A stretch of 64,000 nucleotides of DNA from positions 1,612,001 to 1,676,000 of the forward strand of contig CAVVFO010000002.1 in the NCBI GenBank assembly GCA_963747595.1, given 5' to 3'. This DNA comes from Oleiagrimonas sp963747595 (GTDB lineage Bacteria; Pseudomonadota; Gammaproteobacteria; Xanthomonadales; Rhodanobacteraceae). Made by a program: the position numbers and the translations under genes. A model generated the notes under the pieces. It did no database searches. It was not told the DNA's origin and was given only the letters and a program-made list of their open reading frames with translations. The stretch's first letter is position 1, and the number at the start of each line of letters is the position of its first letter. Shown piece after piece: positions 38,543 to 47,927 of the stretch.

Positions 38543-38770
38543 CTAATGCACCTTGGCCTGACGCTCATCCCACATTTGCATCAGGCGGCCCTTGGCCTGG
38601 AGTTTTTCGCGTTTCATGTTGCTCAGCGTGACGCCATCTATGGGCAGCACGCCCAGTTCCGCGTCATGTACCTTGCTGTCGAGTTTCTGATGGTGCCGAT
38701 ACAGGCGCCGGAATTCGGCGTGCGATTTCATGTATGACTCGACGTCGTCCTGCTGATGCTTTTCGAACAT
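38543..38770 (-). CDS. YdcH-like small protein (DUF465)
   Basis: The 75-residue product is helical, highly charged and of the DUF465/YdcH family, whose function is unknown to me. The hallmark pattern is visible: HAEFRRLYRHHQKLDSKVHD, then LSNMKREKLQAKGRLMQM. It is predicted to be two helices. ATG 38770 has a perfect AGGAGG seven bases upstream, strong evidence for a real gene. It is monocistronic between repeats. Confidence 0.9.
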   Translation of the reverse strand: MFEKHQQDDVESYMKSHAEFRRLYRHHQKLDSKVHDAELGVLPIDGVTLSNMKREKLQAKGRLMQMWDERQAKVH

Positions 38771-39068
38771 GGCTCAACCTCCTGATTCGGAAGCAGCCAC
38801 ACACTCACCGTGTGGCGCATTGAGTATCCGACACACACGCTCACGAGCACTCGCGGCGGCAGCCGGAGCGGGGGATGAAATGGAAAGGAATGCATGAGGC
38901 ATGGGGTCGGGGTGCGAAACCCATGGAGCAACCGGCACCCCATGGGACTTCGACCCTACTCCCAGCATTTTGAAGGCGCAAGCGGGGGCCGGAAAGCGCG
39001 CAACGGCGCGCTGCAAGCTCAAATTTTCGTTAAGGAACCCATGCCGTCCAGGGCCTGACGGGGGAACC

Positions 39069-40028
39069 TCAATGATCTTCCAGGATCACCACCACCCGAC
39101 GATTCTGCGCGCGTCCCGACGCCGTGCTGTTGGACGCGATCGGATTGGCTTCGCCCATGCCGGCCACCTTGATGCGCGAGGGATCGATGCCGGCCGCCAC
39201 CAGGGCATTGCGCACGGCCCGCGCCCGCTGCAGGGACAATGCCTTGTTGGCAGCCGCACTCCCGCTGGAATCGGTATAGCCCTCGATGTGCAGTGTCTTG
39301 TCCGGCGCCTTGCGCACGAATTTCAGCAGCTTGCTCAAATGCTGCCGGGCCGCGGGCTTGAGCCGCGACTGACCCGGCGCGAAGGCCAACCCCTTGAGGG
39401 TCATCTGCATGCCCTTGGCACCGTGATGCGCGGTCATGCCCTCCATCTGCGCGCGCAACATGCGCGCCGCCTTTTCCGCCAGATCGGCCTGATGACGCGC
39501 GGCTGTCACCGCCTTGCCACGCGCGTCGGCGAGCTTGCGTGCCTGCGCGGCCTCCTGCTGCGCCTGCTTCGCTGCCTGGGAATAGGCTTCACCCTGCGCC
39601 TGCAGGCGTTGCGTCTCCTCCTGGGCCAGCTGATTCTGCAACCGCTCCTGTTCCAGCTCGCGCCGCGTGGCGGCGGCATCGCGCTGGCTCGCCTTGAGGA
39701 CGATCTGGTCGTGCTTGTCGTTGAGCTGGTTCAGCCGGTGCTGCGCGGCCTCCAGCTGCGCCGAAGCCTTGGCCTGGTCGACCCCCCGTTCGGCCATGTA
39801 CAGGGCATGCGGACGCTCGCTGCTGCCGGCTTGCTGCAGATGCTGCAGCGCGATGCGTGCCAGCGTCCGCTGCGCCTGCGCGTATTGCCCCAGCGTCGGA
39901 TTGCTGGCCAGCTGGTTCAGCCTCTGATCGAGGCGTTGATAGTCCAGGTCCTGGTCCTTGGCGTGCACGCTGGCCACGGCACCAAGCAGCGCCAGGGGCA
40001 GGATGATGCGCGGGATTCGGCGATTCAT
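39069..40028 (-). CDS. OmpA-family periplasmic/outer-membrane protein with coiled coil
   Basis: The 319-residue product has a Sec signal peptide (IILPLALLGAVASVHA), a long alpha-helical coiled-coil middle (about 40-200, Gln/Ala/Glu-rich, resembling the DUF4398 helical region), and a C-terminal OmpA peptidoglycan-binding domain (GLAFAPGQSRLKPAARQHL, IEGYTDSSGSAAANKALSLQ, RAQNRRVVVILED) with the DAP-binding pattern. It likely tethers the envelope to peptidoglycan. Its ATG overlaps the stop of the upstream lipoprotein gene by 4 bp, and both share helical repeats, so they probably act together. Confidence 0.88.
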   Translation of the reverse strand: MNRRIPRIILPLALLGAVASVHAKDQDLDYQRLDQRLNQLASNPTLGQYAQAQRTLARIALQHLQQAGSSERPHALYMAERGVDQAKASAQLEAAQHRLNQLNDKHDQIVLKASQRDAAATRRELEQERLQNQLAQEETQRLQAQGEAYSQAAKQAQQEAAQARKLADARGKAVTAARHQADLAEKAARMLRAQMEGMTAHHGAKGMQMTLKGLAFAPGQSRLKPAARQHLSKLLKFVRKAPDKTLHIEGYTDSSGSAAANKALSLQRARAVRNALVAAGIDPSRIKVAGMGEANPIASNSTASGRAQNRRVVVILEDH

Positions 40029-40570
40029 GCGCCACCTCCTTGCGTGGTGTCGGCAGACGGGCTGCTCGAAGCCGGCGCCGGTTCCGGCGGCTGTGGCAGC
40101 ACCTGGTCGGGCAATGTGAGTGTCGAGCCGCTGGAGGCCGGGGCGCTGCCGCCACCGGACGCGCCCTGCCCGGACCCATGCCGGGCCTGCAGAAGCTGCG
40201 AGCGCAAGCGCGCATTCTCCTTGGCCTGGGCCTGGATCTTCTGTCGCTCGACAGCGAGTCTGGACTTGGTAAAGGCCAGCTGCGCATCGGCGCGGGATTC
40301 GTCGGCGCGCATGGCCGCATCGTCATATTTCTTCGCCGCCATGGCCGCCTGCGCCTGCTGGAATTTGCTGGAGGCGAACTGCAGGTCCACCGGGTCGTAG
40401 TCGGAAGCCCCCGCCTGCTGCGCCCGATGCAAGGCGTTCTGCGCCCGCTGCATCTGATCGTTCGGCGGTGGGGTGCTGGCACATGCGGCCAGCAGCGCCA
40501 GTGTCATGATGCATGCGCAGCCGCGCAGGCTGCGCGTCGTGAAACCGGGATGCAACAGGTTCGGGCGCAT
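40025..40570 (-). CDS. DUF4398 lipoprotein
   Basis: The 181-residue predicted lipoprotein has signal IMTLALLAAC with lipobox LAAC, then the DUF4398 helical domain (AQNALHRAQQAGASDYDPVD, FASSKFQQAQAAMAAKKYDD) and a Pro/Ser/Gly-rich tail. The role in the envelope is unknown, but it is commonly paired with an OmpA-domain partner, as here. ATG 40570 is preferred, with GAGG ten bases upstream; the open frame extends to 40615. Translationally coupled to the OmpA gene through ATGA. Confidence 0.85.
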   Translation of the reverse strand: MRPNLLHPGFTTRSLRGCACIMTLALLAACASTPPPNDQMQRAQNALHRAQQAGASDYDPVDLQFASSKFQQAQAAMAAKKYDDAAMRADESRADAQLAFTKSRLAVERQKIQAQAKENARLRSQLLQARHGSGQGASGGGSAPASSGSTLTLPDQVLPQPPEPAPASSSPSADTTQGGGA

Positions 40571-40971
40571 AAAAACGTGACCTCGGCGACGGATACGGTT
40601 AGCTTGAACGTGCACAATCTAGCATCACAACTATAGCAACCACACCGCCGAAGGGAATGGCCCGACGCATCTGTGCACGGGTTGCAGGGGAGTGATGTGC
40701 AGCGCCACGGCAACGGATTGGGGCCGCAACCGGAAGCGGATGGCTAAAGCACACGGGCGACCTGTCGACACAGTGGCAAGCACCACGCAGAAAAAGGGGC
40801 GGCACACGAGCCGGCCTTGTCCGCTGACCCAGATGCATCGGAGTCACCCGACCGGGGCGCGGGCCACGATGCGCCGCTTGCGAAGGGGCCTCGCCACCGT
40901 GCCAAAAACCCCTTTCCTTTGCCCACTATCCGGGCATCATGCCACTTGCACAGACGTATTCAGAGGGTTCC
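40571..40971. other. Divergent intergenic region, 401 bp
   Basis: Lies between the minus-strand DUF4398 lipoprotein and plus-strand pilU, so it must carry two promoters. I could not pick convincing -35/-10 pairs by eye. No repeat and no plausible gene is seen. Confidence 0.4.
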
Positions 40972-42087
40972 ATGGACATCGGTTACTTCCTCAAGCTGAT
41001 GGTCGACAAGGGCGCATCGGACATGTTCCTGACCACGGGCGCCCCCGTGAACATCAAGGTTGAGGGCAAGCTCTACCCTCTGGGCAACACCGGCCTGCCC
41101 AACGGCATGGTCAAGAAGATCGCCTATTCGCTGATGGACGAGGGCCAGGTGCCGCAGTTCGAGCGCGACCTGGAACTGAACATGGCGCTGGCGGTGAAGG
41201 ATGCCGGCCGCTTTCGCATCAACGTGTTCAAGCAGCGCGGCGAGATCGGCATGGTGATCCGCGCCATCCGCAGCGACATCCCCAGCATCGAGCAGTTGCA
41301 GCTGCCGCCGATCTTCAGCGACCTGATCATGGAGCCGCGCGGGCTGATCCTGGTGGTGGGCGCCACCGGCTCGGGCAAGTCGACCACGCTGGCGGCGATG
41401 ATCGACCGCCGCAACCAGACCCAGCCCGGGCACATCCTCACCATCGAGGACCCCATTGAATTCCTGCACCGGCACAAGAAATCCATCGTCAATCAGCGCG
41501 AGGTGGGGCTGGACACGCACAGCTACCACGAGGCACTGAAGAACGCCATGCGCGAGGCGCCGGACGTGATCCTGATCGGCGAGATCCGCGACACCGACAC
41601 CATGGAAGCGGCCATCTCGTTCTCCGAAACGGGGCATCTGTGCCTGGCCACGCTGCATTCCAACAATTCGGATCAGACGCTGGAGCGCATTCTCAACTTC
41701 TTCCCCGAGTCGGCGCACAAGAACGTGCTGATGAATCTGGCGCTGAACCTGCGCGCGGTGATCAGCCAGCGTCTGGTCACCGGCAAGGACGGCCACCGCC
41801 TGCCGGCCACCGAGGTACTGCTGAACACGCCACTGATCCGCGACATGATCCGCCGCGGACAGATCCACGAGATCAAAGAGGCCATGGACAAGAGCCTGTC
41901 CGATGGCATGCAGACCTTCGATCAGTCGCTGTACCGGCTGTACAAGAGCGGCAAGATCGAACTGGAGGAGGCACTGGCCAAGGCCGACTCGCGCGACGGA
42001 CTGGCATTGAAGATCCGGCTCGCCGAGGGCGGGGACGAGAATGACGAGCTGGAAGAGGTCAACCCGTACGCCAGCGGCATGTTCTGA
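40972..42087 (+). CDS. pilU: Type IV pilus retraction ATPase PilU
   Basis: Accessory hexameric retraction ATPase working with PilT in twitching motility. The 371-residue product has the PilT/PilU fold: Walker A GATGSGKST (130-138), Asp box TIEDPIEFLH, Walker B ILIGEIRDTDTMEAA, His box GHLCLATLHSNN. The start MDIGYFLKLMVDKGASDMF and the C-terminal acidic extension ending NPYASGMF favour PilU over PilT. ATG 40972 has AGAGGG close upstream. No pilT lies beside it in this window; the 5' neighbour is divergent. Confidence 0.93.
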   Translation: MDIGYFLKLMVDKGASDMFLTTGAPVNIKVEGKLYPLGNTGLPNGMVKKIAYSLMDEGQVPQFERDLELNMALAVKDAGRFRINVFKQRGEIGMVIRAIRSDIPSIEQLQLPPIFSDLIMEPRGLILVVGATGSGKSTTLAAMIDRRNQTQPGHILTIEDPIEFLHRHKKSIVNQREVGLDTHSYHEALKNAMREAPDVILIGEIRDTDTMEAAISFSETGHLCLATLHSNNSDQTLERILNFFPESAHKNVLMNLALNLRAVISQRLVTGKDGHRLPATEVLLNTPLIRDMIRRGQIHEIKEAMDKSLSDGMQTFDQSLYRLYKSGKIELEEALAKADSRDGLALKIRLAEGGDENDELEEVNPYASGMF

Positions 42088-42132
42088 GGCGCTCCGCCCA
42101 GGCCGGGGCCGTGATGCGACCGACCTGCGACC

Positions 42133-42804
42133 TCAGACTGCGGCATGTGGCGCATCCGGCTGCGCGTCCGGCGCGGCCTGCTGGAATGCGGACAGTTCCC
42201 GGCAAGCCGCATGGATGCGGTTGATGGCCGGATAACGCTCCATCTCCACGCCCCAGCGCCGCGCATTGTAGACCTGCGGCACGAGACAGATATCCGCCAG
42301 CCCCGGGCTGTCGCCCACGCAGAACCGGCCGGTCAGGGGATGTTCGCCGAGCATCTGCTCCAGGGCGTCGAAGCCGATCTCGATCCAGTGCCGGCTCCAC
42401 AGCTCCCGCTCTGGCTGCGGCATGCCGCATTCACGGTCCAGATACTGCAGCACCCGCAGATTGCCCAGCGGGTGGATGTCGCAGGCCACCAGATGCGCCA
42501 GGGCACGCGCGTGTGCACGATCCCGTGCCGGCGTCGGCAACAATGCCGCGGCCTGCGGATAGCATTCCTCCAGATATTCCACGATGGCCAGCGACTGCCG
42601 CATGACCCGCTGCCCATCTGTCAGCACCGGCACCAGCTCCTGCGGATTGAGCTGGTGATACTCGGCGCTGTGCTGCTCACCTCCGTTGTTGACCAGATGC
42701 ACTGGCCGAATGGTGTACGTCAGTTGTTTCAGATTCAGGGCGATGCGCACGCGGTAAGCGGCAGTGGAACGCCAGTAGCTGTAGAGAACGAGCCCTTGTG
42801 TCAT
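42133..42804 (-). CDS. maiA: Maleylacetoacetate isomerase (zeta-class GST)
   Basis: The 223-residue glutathione S-transferase of zeta type isomerises maleylacetoacetate to fumarylacetoacetate in tyrosine and homogentisate breakdown. The zeta motif near the N-terminus is LYSYWRSTAAYRVRIALNL (family SSCSxRVRIAL, here S-T-A-A), with glutathione-site residues in LNPQELVPVL and RQSLAIVEYLE, and the C-terminal GDSPGLADICLVPQVYNARR. The Ser-rich motif is slightly altered (WRSTAAYR), as in many proteobacterial homologues. ATG 42804. It is convergent with pilU and no other pathway gene is nearby. Confidence 0.88.
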   Translation of the reverse strand: MTQGLVLYSYWRSTAAYRVRIALNLKQLTYTIRPVHLVNNGGEQHSAEYHQLNPQELVPVLTDGQRVMRQSLAIVEYLEECYPQAAALLPTPARDRAHARALAHLVACDIHPLGNLRVLQYLDRECGMPQPERELWSRHWIEIGFDALEQMLGEHPLTGRFCVGDSPGLADICLVPQVYNARRWGVEMERYPAINRIHAACRELSAFQQAAPDAQPDAPHAAV

Positions 42805-43047
42805 GGAGTGGATCCTTCGCATGGCGTGGCGGACGACCGGGCCGCCGACCCGTCCAGCGTAACGCAATCGGGCCGTGTGCAGGTGCGCCGGGAAGCATGC
42901 CCATGCCCGCGCGCCGGGTGGCGCAACAAACGCCGCGGGCGTGGACCGGCGCTGCCGCCATCGGCTCTCATTTGCTCCACACCCGCGGCGCGGAGACAAT
43001 ACCTGTCCGTCCACTCCCCCATCACCAACACTCGAGGTGTGCACACC

Positions 43048-44226
43048 GTGTCCATCAACCGCATGCATGACATGGATCTGCGCGGCAAGCGCGTGCTGAT
43101 CCGTGAAGACCTGAATGTGCCGCTGAAAGACGGCCGCATCAGCTCCACCCAGCGCCTGGATGCCGCATTGCCCGGCATCCGCGATGCGCGCGACGCCGGC
43201 GCCCGCGTCATGGTGCTGTCGCACCTGGGGCGGCCGGAGGAAGGCACGTTCAGCGAAAGCGATTCGCTGGCACCGGTCGCCACCTGGCTGGGCGACGCAC
43301 TGGGCACGCCCGTGCGCCTGGTGCGCGACTATCTGGACGGGGTGGACGTCGCCGAGGGCGAAGTGGTGCTGCTGGAAAACTGTCGCATGAACAAGGGCGA
43401 GAAAGCCGACGACGACGATCTGGCTCGGCGCTACGCGGCGTTGTGCGACATCTTCGTCATGGATGCCTTCGGCACTGCACACCGCGCCCAGGCATCGACC
43501 CACGGTGTCATCAAGCACGCACCGACGGCTGCGGCAGGTCCGCTGCTGTCCGCCGAGCTGGATGCGCTGGGCAAGGCGCTGGAAAATCCGGCGCGCCCCT
43601 TGCTGGCCATCGTCGGCGGTTCCAAGGTGTCCACCAAGCTGACGGTGCTCGAGCACCTGGTGGATACCGTGGACCAGCTCATCGTCGGCGGCGGCATCGC
43701 CAACACCTTCATTGCCGCCACAGGCCACCGCGTGGGCAACTCGCTGTATGAAAAGGATCTGCTGGATGATGCGCGCAAGGTGATCGACGCCGCGCGCGCC
43801 CGCGGCGCCGAGGTGCCGATACCCACCGATGTGGTGGTGGCCCGGGAGTTCTCCGCCAGCGCCGAGGCCCGGACGAAACCGGTGGATGAGGTCGCCGATA
43901 ACGAGATGATCCTGGACATCGGTCCCGAGACCGCAGCACGTTACGCCGAGATCATCGCCAAGGCCGGCACCGTGGTGTGGAACGGGCCGGTGGGGGTCTT
44001 CGAGTTCGAGGCATTCAGCAAAGGCACGCACACGCTGGCCCAGGCCATCGCCGACTCCGCTGCCTTCTCCATCGCTGGCGGCGGCGACACGCTGGCAGCG
44101 ATTGATGCCTACGACATCGCCGACCGCATCGATTACATCTCCACTGGCGGCGGCGCTTTCCTGGAATTTCTGGAGGGCAAGGAATTGCCGGCGGTCGCGG
44201 CCTTGCGCGAACGCGGCGAGGACTGA
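43048..44226 (+). CDS. pgk: Phosphoglycerate kinase
   Basis: Glycolytic/gluconeogenic kinase interconverting 1,3-bisphosphoglycerate and 3-phosphoglycerate with ADP/ATP. The 392-residue length is normal. Signature RVLIREDLNVPLKDG lies at the N-terminus; other blocks are SHLGRPEEG, VFMDAFGTAHRAQAST-like substrate loop, LAIVGGSKVSTKL, WNGPVGVFEFEAFSKGT and the ATP loop AGGGDTLAAI. GTG 43048 is used because GAGG lies upstream; ATG 43063 is an alternative. A long frame stays open upstream but is unrelated. Confidence 0.95.
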   Translation: MSINRMHDMDLRGKRVLIREDLNVPLKDGRISSTQRLDAALPGIRDARDAGARVMVLSHLGRPEEGTFSESDSLAPVATWLGDALGTPVRLVRDYLDGVDVAEGEVVLLENCRMNKGEKADDDDLARRYAALCDIFVMDAFGTAHRAQASTHGVIKHAPTAAAGPLLSAELDALGKALENPARPLLAIVGGSKVSTKLTVLEHLVDTVDQLIVGGGIANTFIAATGHRVGNSLYEKDLLDDARKVIDAARARGAEVPIPTDVVVAREFSASAEARTKPVDEVADNEMILDIGPETAARYAEIIAKAGTVVWNGPVGVFEFEAFSKGTHTLAQAIADSAAFSIAGGGDTLAAIDAYDIADRIDYISTGGGAFLEFLEGKELPAVAALRERGED

Positions 44227-44295
44227 TCCAGACGCAGCCAGCTCCACGTGCTGGCACGATCGAGCATACCCATTCAAAAGGATTCTAATCTCCTC

Positions 44296-45348
44296 ATGAC
44301 AACACTTATGGTGACCGGCGGCGCCGGTTTCATTGGCGGCAACTTCGTGCTGCAGGCCGTCGCCGACGGGCTGGACGTGGTCAACCTGGACGCACTGACC
44401 TACGCCGGCAACATCGATACACTGCAACCGCTCGAGGACGATCCGCGGCATGTCTTCGCGCATGGCGACATCGGTGACCGGGCTCTGATGGATCGACTGC
44501 TGCGCGAACATCGGCCCGATGCCATCGTCAATTTCGCTGCCGAATCGCACGTGGATCGCTCCATCGACGGCCCGGCGGAATTCGTGCAAACCAACGTGGT
44601 CGGCACGCTGGCCTTGCTGGAATCGGCGCGCGACTACTGGCGGGAACTCGCGAATGGCGCCCGGGAGCAATTCCGTTTCCTGCATGTCTCCACGGATGAG
44701 GTCTACGGCTCGCTGGGCGATAGCGGCAAGTTCACCGAAACCACGCCGTATGCGCCCAATTCGCCCTACTCGGCCTCCAAGGCCGCCTCCGACCATCTGG
44801 TGCGCGCCTTCCATCACACGTACGGCCTGCCCACGCTGACCACCAACTGCTCCAACAACTACGGGCCGTACCAGTTTCCGGAAAAATTGATCCCGCTGGT
44901 GCTGCACAAGGCACTGGCCGGCGAGGCCCTGCCGGTGTACGGCGATGGCCGCAACATCCGCGACTGGCTGTACGTGGGCGATCACTGCCGTGCCATCCGC
45001 CGCGTCCTGGACGCCGGGCGTGTGGGCGAGACCTACAACGTGGGCGGCGATGCCGAGCGCGAGAACATCGTGGTGGTGAAAACCCTGTGCGCGTTGCTGG
45101 ATGCGCACCAGCCGCTGGCCGATGGCCAGCCGCGCGAGAGCCTGATCACCTTCGTCGCCGACCGCCCCGGACATGACCGACGCTACGCCATCGACGCCTC
45201 GCGCATCCGCGATGAACTGGGCTGGGCGCCCGAGGAGAGTTTCGACAGCGGCATGCAACGCACCGTGGACTGGTATCTCGCACACCAGCCGTGGGTACAG
45301 CGCGTGCTGGACGGCAGCTACCGCATGCAGCGTCTCGGCGCGGCCTGA
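44296..45348 (+). CDS. rfbB: dTDP-glucose 4,6-dehydratase
   Basis: Second step of dTDP-L-rhamnose synthesis, dehydrating dTDP-glucose. The 350-residue short-chain dehydrogenase has NAD motif VTGGAGFIGGNFV, family AESHVDRSIDGPAEFVQTNV, catalytic STDEVYGSLG, YSASKAASDHLVRAF and the nucleotide-sugar site NCSNNYGPYQFPEKLIPL. ATG 44296 fits the family N-terminus. First gene of rfbBACD; the next gene begins 40 bp on. Confidence 0.97.
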   Translation: MTTLMVTGGAGFIGGNFVLQAVADGLDVVNLDALTYAGNIDTLQPLEDDPRHVFAHGDIGDRALMDRLLREHRPDAIVNFAAESHVDRSIDGPAEFVQTNVVGTLALLESARDYWRELANGAREQFRFLHVSTDEVYGSLGDSGKFTETTPYAPNSPYSASKAASDHLVRAFHHTYGLPTLTTNCSNNYGPYQFPEKLIPLVLHKALAGEALPVYGDGRNIRDWLYVGDHCRAIRRVLDAGRVGETYNVGGDAERENIVVVKTLCALLDAHQPLADGQPRESLITFVADRPGHDRRYAIDASRIRDELGWAPEESFDSGMQRTVDWYLAHQPWVQRVLDGSYRMQRLGAA

Positions 45349-45388
45349 ATCGGGCACCCACCACTGGACACTCAGGAGTCAGGGATTC

Positions 45389-46276
45389 ATGACAACCACG
45401 AAAGGCATCATTCTCGCCGGCGGCTCCGGCACCCGGCTGTATCCCATCACCCAAGCGGTCAGCAAGCAGCTGTTGCCGGTATACGACAAGCCGATGATCT
45501 ACTATCCGCTGGCCACACTGATGCTGGCGGGCATCCGCGACATCCTGATCATCAACACGCCGCACGAACAGGCATTGTTCCAGCGTCTGCTGGGCGACGG
45601 CACGCAGTGGGGTCTGAACATCCGCTACGCCGTGCAACCCTCGCCGGACGGGCTGGCGCAGGCATTCCTGATCGGCCGCGAATTCGTGGGCGGGGATCCG
45701 TGCTGCCTCATCCTGGGTGACAATCTGTTCTACGGCCACGGCCTGACCGACGTGATGAAGCGTGCCGGCGCCCGCGGCGAAGGCGCCACGGTCTTCGGCT
45801 ACTGGGTCAACGATCCCGAGCGCTACGGCGTCGCCGATATCGACGCCAACGGCAAAGTCGTGGATCTGGAAGAAAAACCCACCAGGCCGAAATCCAACTA
45901 TGCCGTGACCGGCCTGTATTTCTACGACAACAAGGTCTGCGACTACGCCGCCAGCCTCAAGCCATCGCCGCGTGGCGAACTGGAAATCACCGATCTGAAC
46001 CGGCTCTATCTGCAGCAGAATCAGCTGCACCTGGAACCGCTGGGGCGCGGCTATGCCTGGCTGGACACCGGCACCCACGATTCGCTGGTACAGGCGGCCA
46101 ACTACATCGAGACCATCGAGAACCGTCAGGGACTGAAAGTGTGCTGTCCCGAGGAGATCGCCTATCTCAACGGCTGGATCAACGCCGACGCACTGCTGGA
46201 GCTGGCCCGTCCGCTGGCGAAAACCGGCTATGGGGCGTATCTGCAGCGCCTGGTCAAGCAGGGGGTCACACCATGA
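45389..46276 (+). CDS. rfbA: Glucose-1-phosphate thymidylyltransferase
   Basis: Makes dTDP-glucose from dTTP and glucose-1-phosphate, the first step of the rhamnose route. 295 residues; nucleotidyltransferase signature GIILAGGSGTRLYPITQAVS, QLLPVYDKPMIYYPL, metal site LILGDNLFYGHG, YGVADIDANGKV and LDTGTHDSLVQA. AGGAG and AGGG precede ATG 45389. The stop overlaps the rfbC start by 4 bp. Confidence 0.97.
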   Translation: MTTTKGIILAGGSGTRLYPITQAVSKQLLPVYDKPMIYYPLATLMLAGIRDILIINTPHEQALFQRLLGDGTQWGLNIRYAVQPSPDGLAQAFLIGREFVGGDPCCLILGDNLFYGHGLTDVMKRAGARGEGATVFGYWVNDPERYGVADIDANGKVVDLEEKPTRPKSNYAVTGLYFYDNKVCDYAASLKPSPRGELEITDLNRLYLQQNQLHLEPLGRGYAWLDTGTHDSLVQAANYIETIENRQGLKVCCPEEIAYLNGWINADALLELARPLAKTGYGAYLQRLVKQGVTP

Positions 46277-46830
46277 AGCGTATCGACACCGACCTGCCGG
46301 GCGTGTGCATCATCGAACCGCAGGTCTTTGGCGATGCACGCGGCTTTTTCTACGAGAGCTACCACAGGGACAAGTACGCCGATTTGGGCATCGATCGCCA
46401 ATTCGTGCAGTCCAACGTCTCGCGCTCGGCGCGCGGCGTGTTGCGCGGCCTGCATTACCAGTGGCCGCATCCGCAAGGCAAACTGGTCGGCGTGCTCGAG
46501 GGCGAAGTCTATGACGTGGCCGTCGACATCCGCCACGGCTCGCCGCATTTCGGCCGCTGGACAGCTGTCATGCTGACCGCCGAAAACAAGCGCCAGCTGT
46601 GGATCCCGGAAGGCTTCGCGCACGGCTTCTGCGTGGTGTCCGAGGTCGCCACTTTCAGCTACCAGTGCACCGCGCTGTACGACCACGCGGCGGACGCGGG
46701 CATTCGCTGGAACGACGGCGACATCGGCGTGGACTGGCCCGTGGGCGATCCGCAGCTGTCCGCCAAGGACGCCAAGGCGCCGTTCCTTGCCGACATTGCC
46801 GCCGACAAGCTGCCGGAATACACCGCGTGA
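46273..46830 (+). CDS. rfbC: dTDP-4-dehydrorhamnose 3,5-epimerase
   Basis: Third enzyme of dTDP-L-rhamnose synthesis. The 185-residue cupin has RFBC blocks EPQVFGDARGFFYESYHRDK, NVSRSARGVLRGLHYQWPHP, GKLVGVLEGEVYDVAVDIR, LWIPEGFAHGFCVVSE and the tail WNDGDIGVDWPVGDPQLSAKD. The catalytic His in LRGLHYQ and Tyr in YQCTALYDH region are present. Overlaps rfbA (ATGA) and rfbD (GTGA) by 4 bp each. Confidence 0.97.
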   Translation: MKRIDTDLPGVCIIEPQVFGDARGFFYESYHRDKYADLGIDRQFVQSNVSRSARGVLRGLHYQWPHPQGKLVGVLEGEVYDVAVDIRHGSPHFGRWTAVMLTAENKRQLWIPEGFAHGFCVVSEVATFSYQCTALYDHAADAGIRWNDGDIGVDWPVGDPQLSAKDAKAPFLADIAADKLPEYTA

Positions 46831-47756
46831 ACGTTCTGCTGCTGGGCGCCAACGGTCAGGTCGGCCGCGAGCTGCGCCGGGCGCTGCAGGGGGAGGGCCA
46901 GCACCCCACCCTGGCCACCCGCGACGGCACGCTTTTCGACGGCGATACGTGTGAGACGGGCGATCTCTCGCAACCGGATGCTCTCGCCGAGCTGTGCGAG
47001 CGCGCGCAACCCGAGATTATCGTCAATGCCGCGGCCTATACCGCCGTGGACCGCGCCGAGGACGAGCCCGAGCTGGCGCAGCGCATCAATGGCGAGGCCC
47101 CCGGCGTCATCGGCCGCTGGGCCGCAACGCACGGCGCGCTGGTGGTGCACTACTCCACTGACTACGTCTTCGATGGCCGTGACCCGCGACCAAGACGCGA
47201 GGATGATCCGGTCGCGCCACTGGGCGTCTACGGCCACAGCAAGCGCGCCGGTGAAATAGCGCTGCAGGCGAGCGGCGCGGCCCACCTGATCTTTCGCACG
47301 GCGTGGGTCTATGCCGCCCACGGCCACAATTTCCTCAGGACCATGCTGCGCCTGGGCGCCGAACGTGACCAGCTCAACGTGGTGGACGACCAGCACGGCA
47401 CGCCGACCCCGGCGGCGCTGATTGCCGACGTGACGGCCACTGCGCTCACGCGCTGGAACAGCTGGGACGAGACCCGCAGACAGGACGCCATCGGCATCCA
47501 TCATCTGGTCGCCGACGGCGAAACCAGCTGGTACGGCTTCGCCCGCGCCATCATGCAGCGGGCGGTGCAGGCCGGCCTTCTGCCACATGCGCCGGATGTC
47601 GTGGCGATCGGCAGCGAGGCGTTTCCCACCCGCGCGCAGCGCCCGGCCTGGTCGACGCTGGATACCCGACGGCTGCGCGATACCTTCGATATCACGCTCC
47701 CTACATGGCAATCCGGGCTCGATACCGTCATCGCGGAGCTCGCGCGCCAGATGTAG
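46827..47756 (+). CDS. rfbD: dTDP-4-dehydrorhamnose reductase
   Basis: Final NAD(P)H-dependent step giving dTDP-L-rhamnose. The 309-residue reductase has VLLLGANGQVGRELRRAL, NAAAYTAVDRAEDEPELA, STDYVFDG, YGHSKRAGEIALQ (YxxxK) and RTAWVYAAHGHNFLRTML. It starts at GTG 46827, overlapping the rfbC stop. The operon ends at a palindromic repeat 5 bp after the stop. Confidence 0.96.
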   Translation: MNVLLLGANGQVGRELRRALQGEGQHPTLATRDGTLFDGDTCETGDLSQPDALAELCERAQPEIIVNAAAYTAVDRAEDEPELAQRINGEAPGVIGRWAATHGALVVHYSTDYVFDGRDPRPRREDDPVAPLGVYGHSKRAGEIALQASGAAHLIFRTAWVYAAHGHNFLRTMLRLGAERDQLNVVDDQHGTPTPAALIADVTATALTRWNSWDETRRQDAIGIHHLVADGETSWYGFARAIMQRAVQAGLLPHAPDVVAIGSEAFPTRAQRPAWSTLDTRRLRDTFDITLPTWQSGLDTVIAELARQM

Positions 47757-47760
47757 GAAA

Positions 47761-47871
47761 CGTAGGGCGGATCAAGGAGCAACGCGACGGATCCGCCTGC
47801 TTGCAGGAAGACAGGGACGCGTCCCGCAAGCAGGCGGATCCGTCACTCATCGTTCCTTGATCCGCCCTACG
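47761..47871. repeat. Palindromic repeat, best copy (CGTAGGGCGGATCAAGGA...), at a convergent junction
   Basis: Outer arms CGTAGGGCGGATCAAGGA (47761) and TCCTTGATCCGCCCTACG (ending 47871) are perfect 18-base inverted copies. Inner arms GACGGATCCGCCTGCTTGC and GCAAGCAGGCGGATCCGTC are perfect 19-base inverted copies. It occupies the gap between the convergent rfbD and tkt stops, where its hairpin may terminate or stabilise both transcripts. Related copies: 38414-38525, 22975-23035, 7895-7975. Confidence 0.85.
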
Positions 47872-47927
47872 GAATATTCGTCATTCGCCTCATGTGTCGG
47901 CGATGCCGTTACGGCACCGCCGCGGAC

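Noticed and set aside
42133..45357. A 1074-codon open frame on the minus strand
   Set aside because: Only its 3' 224 codons (maiA) show family motifs. The rest is antisense to pgk and rfbB and is open simply because high-GC coding DNA lacks stops in that frame.
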